DNA from: Candidatus Acetothermia bacterium
Lineage (GTDB): Bacteria; Bipolaricaulota; Bipolaricaulia; Bipolaricaulales; Bipolaricaulaceae
Reading direction: 5' to 3'
Length of the DNA stretch: 8,681 nucleotides
Assembly: GCA_023255835.1 (NCBI GenBank)
Contig: JAGDVW010000054.1
Location: forward strand, 5,166-13,846
The notes beneath the pieces are model-generated. The model had not been told where the DNA came from, did no database searches, and saw nothing but the letters and a program-made list of their open reading frames with translations. Made by a program: the position numbers and the translations under genes. Shown in pieces: positions 6,007 to 8,681 of the stretch (position 1 is its first letter; every line of letters begins with the position of its first letter).

Positions 6007-7500
6007 GTGCTCGAGCTCGATGGCCATTTGACCGTGGAGGAAGCGGAAAAGGTGGTCTTCGAAGGCGAACCAGTAGGGCTTTCCCCGGCCGCCCAAGAAA
6101 AGCTTTTGGCCTCGCATAAGGCCCTTTTGGCCCTTTTGGAGAAAGACGTGGCCGTATACGGGGTGAACACCGGTTTTGGGGCCCTCTCCCGCCTGCGCGT
6201 GCCGCAGGAAGAGCTCAGCCAGTTGCAGCTGAACCTCGTGCGTTCCCACGCCGCAGGGGTGGGGGAACCCCTTCCCGAGCGGGTGGTACGGGCCGCCCTC
6301 CTTTTTCGGGCCAATTCCTTCCTTCAGGGGGCCTCGGGCGTGCGGCCAGAGCTCGTGGAGCTCCTTTTGGGGATGCTGAACCGCGGGGTCTATCCGGTTA
6401 TTCCCTCCCAAGGTTCGGTGGGCGCCTCCGGGGACCTCGGGCCCTTGGCCCATTTGGCCTTGGTCCTGCTCGGGGAGGGGAAAGCCCGGTTCGGTGGGGA
6501 GGAGCTTCCCGGAGGGGAGGCCCTGCGGCGGGCCGGCCTCGTCCCCCTTTCCCACTTCTTCCCCAAAGAGGGCCTGGCCCTGTTGAACGGGACCTCCGTG
6601 ATGTTGGCCCAGCTTTTTTGTGCCTGGGTTTTGGGAAGGCGCGCGTTCTCTGCGGCCCTGGGGGCCGCGGCCCTCACCTTCCAGGCCCTGCGGGGCCATA
6701 CCCAAGCCCTGGATCCGCGGATCCACGCCCTTCGCCCCCATCCGGGGCAGATCAAGGTGGCCGAGGCTTTGCGGCGTTTGCTTTCGGGAAGTAAGCTCAC
6801 CGACACTTTTTCGGATGATGTACAAGATCCTTATTCGCTCAGATGTTTGCCGCAGATCCTCGGCCCCGTGTGGGAAACGCTTTCACGCCTCAAGGAGACG
6901 CTGGTGCTCGAGATGAACGCGGCCACGGATAACCCGTTGATCTTGCCCGAGGGGGAGGCCCTGTGTGGCGGAAATTTTCACGGCCAGGTCCTCGCTTTGG
7001 CCGCCGAGGAGCTGGGCTTGGCCCTCGCCATCCTGGGGAACTCTTGTGAGCGCCGGTTGAACCTGCTCCTCAACGCTCAGGACCGCGGGCTTCCTCCGTT
7101 TTTGGCTCATGTCCCCGGGAAGAGTTCAGGTCTCATGCTTCTTCAATACACGGCGGCCGCGCTTTCCGCGGAGAACAAGGTCCTGGCCCACCCCGCGGCG
7201 GTGGATACCATCCCCACCTCCGGCGGGAAAGAGGATCACAACTCCATGGGGGCCACTTCCTCCTGGAAGGCCCTGAAGATCGCGGAGAACGTGGTCCATC
7301 AGGTGGCCTTGGAACTCGGGGCCGCTCGCTGGGCAGTGGCCCTGCAAGGGGAGGGGAAATTATCCCCGGCAACGAAAGAGTTTTATTGCGAACTAGCAAA
7401 ACTTGTCCCCCCGCCGGGCGAGGACCAAACGATGAGCGAGCACATCGACAGGGTGGCTCGGGAGATCAGGGAAGGGAGGCTTGGGATCCATGGGGTTTAA
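6007..7500 (+). CDS. hutH: Histidine ammonia-lyase
   Basis: HutH deaminates L-histidine to urocanate, the first step of histidine degradation. The 497-residue product has YGVNTGFG (51-58) and SVGASGDLGPLAHLAL (137-152), whose Ala140-Ser141-Gly142 would cyclise into the MIO electrophile. It also has LLNGTSVMLA (192-201), DVQDPYSLRC (271-280), NAATDNPL (304-311), GNFHGQ (322-327) and KEDHNSMGA (408-416). Ser80-His81 in NLVRSHAAGVG is the histidine-type selectivity pair, in contrast to His-Leu or Phe-Leu in tyrosine and phenylalanine lyases. Length is near the usual ~510. The GTG at 6007 puts LELDGHLTVEEA where family members begin; the in-frame reading upstream only shadows hutI. Lys408 replaces the Gln of the common QEDHVSMG form. 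The gene overlaps era by 11 bp and is predicted to be cotranscribed with it. Confidence 0.96.
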   Translation: MLELDGHLTVEEAEKVVFEGEPVGLSPAAQEKLLASHKALLALLEKDVAVYGVNTGFGALSRLRVPQEELSQLQLNLVRSHAAGVGEPLPERVVRAALLFRANSFLQGASGVRPELVELLLGMLNRGVYPVIPSQGSVGASGDLGPLAHLALVLLGEGKARFGGEELPGGEALRRAGLVPLSHFFPKEGLALLNGTSVMLAQLFCAWVLGRRAFSAALGAAALTFQALRGHTQALDPRIHALRPHPGQIKVAEALRRLLSGSKLTDTFSDDVQDPYSLRCLPQILGPVWETLSRLKETLVLEMNAATDNPLILPEGEALCGGNFHGQVLALAAEELGLALAILGNSCERRLNLLLNAQDRGLPPFLAHVPGKSSGLMLLQYTAAALSAENKVLAHPAAVDTIPTSGGKEDHNSMGATSSWKALKIAENVVHQVALELGAARWAVALQGEGKLSPATKEFYCELAKLVPPPGEDQTMSEHIDRVAREIREGRLGIHGV

Positions 7501-8383
7501 AGCCGGGACGGTGGCGGTAGTGGGAAAGACGAACGTCGGGAAATCCTCGTTCATCAATGCGGTCATGGGGAGAAAGGTGGTGATCGTCTCCGATAAACCC
7601 CAGACCACTCGCAATCGCATCCGCTGCATCTACAACACCGAGGGAGCCCAGGTGGTGTTCGTGGACACCCCTGGCCTCCATCAGCCGGTGAACAAGCTCT
7701 CCGCCCACCTTCTTAGGGAGGCCTTTCGGGCCCTGGCTGGCGTGGATGAACTGGTCTACATGGTGGAGCCCACGGGCAAGGTGGACGAATACGACGAGAC
7801 CGTCCTTCCCCGGATCCAATCCCTCCCCTGCCCCAAGGTGCTCCTCGTGAACAAGATCGATCTGGCCAAGGGAAACGATCTTCCCGAGACGCTTTTGGCC
7901 TACGATCGGCTGGGGATCTTCACCGATCTTGTTCCCATTTCCGCCAAGCGCGGGACCAACTTGGATCGGGCCATCCAGGTTATCATCAGCCATCTTCCCG
8001 AGGGCGAGCCCCTCTTCCCTCCGGACATCCCCCTTCCCACGGACCGCCCCATGGAGTTCGTTGTGGCCGAGCTCATCCGCGAAAAGATCTTCAACCTCAC
8101 GTACCAAGAAATCCCCTACTCCACGGCGGTGGTGGTGGAGGAGATCCGGGAGCGGGAGGACAAGCCCCTCATCGAGATCTACGCCACGATCTATGTCGCG
8201 AAAGACTCGCAAAAGGGGATCGTGATCGGAAGCGGCGGGCAAAAGCTCAAGGAGATCGGGAGGCTGGCGCGCCTGGAGCTGGAGGCGATGCTGGGGAAGA
8301 AGGTTTTCCTTTCCCTGCAGGTGCGGGTGAGGCCGAAATGGACGGAGAGCGAGGCGGAGATCGTCCGACTCACCGGGGACTGA
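7490..8383 (+). CDS. era: GTPase Era
   Basis: Era is an essential GTPase that binds the 3' end of 16S rRNA and assists 30S assembly. The 297-residue product has the G1 loop GKTNVGKS (12-19), and G2 within QTTRNRI (38-44). G3 is DTPG (59-62), G4 NKID (121-124) and G5 SAK (151-153). A C-terminal KH RNA-binding domain has its GxxG loop at 247-250 (GSGG), followed by the typical end VRVRPKW. Length matches the family (~300). The ATG at 7490 is chosen: AGGGAGG lies about 10 nt upstream, and the product then begins just before the first beta strand. A TTG at 7481 is possible but too close to that site. It overlaps hutH by 11 bp in a different frame, with no visible promoter of its own. Pairing with hutH is unusual. 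Confidence 0.97.
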   Translation: MGFKAGTVAVVGKTNVGKSSFINAVMGRKVVIVSDKPQTTRNRIRCIYNTEGAQVVFVDTPGLHQPVNKLSAHLLREAFRALAGVDELVYMVEPTGKVDEYDETVLPRIQSLPCPKVLLVNKIDLAKGNDLPETLLAYDRLGIFTDLVPISAKRGTNLDRAIQVIISHLPEGEPLFPPDIPLPTDRPMEFVVAELIREKIFNLTYQEIPYSTAVVVEEIREREDKPLIEIYATIYVAKDSQKGIVIGSGGQKLKEIGRLARLELEAMLGKKVFLSLQVRVRPKWTESEAEIVRLTGD

Positions 8384-8389
8384 TATACT
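8381..8389 (+). promoter_or_regulatory. Extended -10 promoter of the GNAT gene (leaderless)
   Basis: TGA-TATACT is an extended -10 element whose TGA is also the era stop codon. The ATG of the next gene lies 8 nt after the hexamer, so transcription would start at or one to two bases before the start codon. The sequence 17 bp upstream (TCGTCC) is a weak -35 at best. This is the third instance of this arrangement in the window and it allows the downstream gene to be expressed separately from hutH-era. Confidence 0.55.
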
Positions 8390-8397
8390 CGCCCCCG

Positions 8398-8681
8398 ATG
8401 TCCCTAGAGGTGGTGATCGAGCCGGTACGCGATTTCCGCGGGTATCGGGCCTGCGAGCGCCTGCAGCGGGAAGTCTGGGGTTTTCAAGACATCTCCATAA
8501 TCCCCGATCATGCCCTCCACATGATCGTCCAGGCCGGTGGCCTCCTTTTAGGGGCCTTCGACGGGATCGGCCCGGCGCGGGAAATGCTCGGGTTCTCCCT
8601 CTCGGTTTTGGGGCTTTGGGAAGGTCGAAGGCTGCGACATTTCTCCCTCATGACCGCAGTCAAACCCGGCCAGCAAAACCA
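8398..8681 (+). CDS. GNAT-family acetyltransferase, COG3375-like (N-terminal part)
   Basis: About 94 codons are present before the window ends, so the gene is partial at its 3' end. The visible product begins MSLEVVIEPVRDFRGYRACE and continues LQREVWGF (22-29), PDHALHMIVQAGGLLLGAFD (36-55) and MLGFSLSV (63-70). The segment HFSLMTAVKPGQQN near the end is the start of the acetyl-CoA-binding region. The pattern LQREVWGF...P.H.L....GG..LGAFD...GF resembles a group of predicted GNAT acetyltransferases classified as COG3375; the acetyl-CoA P-loop (usually RGxGxG/A) falls beyond the window. Substrate is unknown. The ATG at 8398 lies 14 bp after the era stop with no Shine-Dalgarno sequence, consistent with the leaderless promoter predicted there. 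Family recognition comes from the N-terminal half only. Confidence 0.65.
   Translation, partial: MSLEVVIEPVRDFRGYRACERLQREVWGFQDISIIPDHALHMIVQAGGLLLGAFDGIGPAREMLGFSLSVLGLWEGRRLRHFSLMTAVKPGQQN

Noticed and set aside
1..8681. Mobile element, CRISPR array, toxin-antitoxin or defence system
   Set aside because: No direct repeat array, terminal inverted repeats, transposase, integrase or nuclease genes are present; every gene is assigned to a housekeeping, catabolic or acetyltransferase family.

Overview
The window is a gene-dense stretch of ordinary bacterial chromosome. GC content is high (roughly 60-65% by eye), almost every gene touches or overlaps the next, and GTG starts are common. It holds eight complete and two partial protein genes, almost all recognisable housekeeping or catabolic enzymes. 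I see no mobile element, CRISPR array, tRNA, rRNA or phage gene. The host is a bacterium: it has bacterial S1, Era, Gmk, AcpS and the MEP-pathway enzyme IspE. The compact layout and leaderless promoters recall Thermus/Deinococcus-like or deep-branching candidate phyla, but the phylum cannot be fixed from this sequence alone.

Layout. (a) 1-997, plus strand: the last codons of a probable yicC/yloC-type gene, then gmk (guanylate kinase) and acpS (holo-ACP synthase), all overlapping. (b) 957-5970, minus strand: read in transcription order, hutI (imidazolonepropionase), ispE (CDP-ME kinase), cmk (CMP kinase), plsC-like acyltransferase and rpsA (ribosomal protein S1). hutI/ispE and ispE/cmk are joined by ATGA stop-start overlaps, and cmk overlaps plsC by 20 bp. 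Only rpsA has a real leader, with its own predicted promoter, a possible leader hairpin and a strong ribosome binding site. The 3' ends of rpsA and acpS overlap tail to tail by 41 bp. (c) 5971-6006: a 36-bp divergent promoter region. (d) 6007-8383, plus strand: hutH (histidine ammonia-lyase) overlapping era (ribosome-assembly GTPase). (e) 8398-end, plus strand: the start of a GNAT-family acetyltransferase resembling COG3375, with its own promoter overlapping the era stop codon.

How the genes work together. HutH and HutI catalyse the first and third steps of histidine degradation. They are divergent, and each heads an otherwise housekeeping transcription unit (hutI-ispE-cmk-plsC-rpsA and hutH-era). 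Urocanase (hutU), the middle step, is not in the window. IspE makes a cytidylylated isoprenoid precursor whose CMP is released at the next step, and phospholipid synthesis downstream of PlsC also releases CMP, so a CMP kinase between them makes metabolic sense. Gmk, Cmk, S1 and Era tie nucleotide supply to translation and ribosome assembly.

The most notable signal is regulatory. Three transcription units (hutI, hutH, GNAT) begin with an extended -10 motif of the form TGN-TA(T/G)A(A/C)T. It lies 6-8 nt before the start codon, so their mRNAs are predicted to be leaderless. Two of these motifs face away from each other in the hut region, forming a 15-bp dyad and probably competing for RNA polymerase. 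I found no convincing new multi-gene system; the interest lies in promoter architecture and operon composition.
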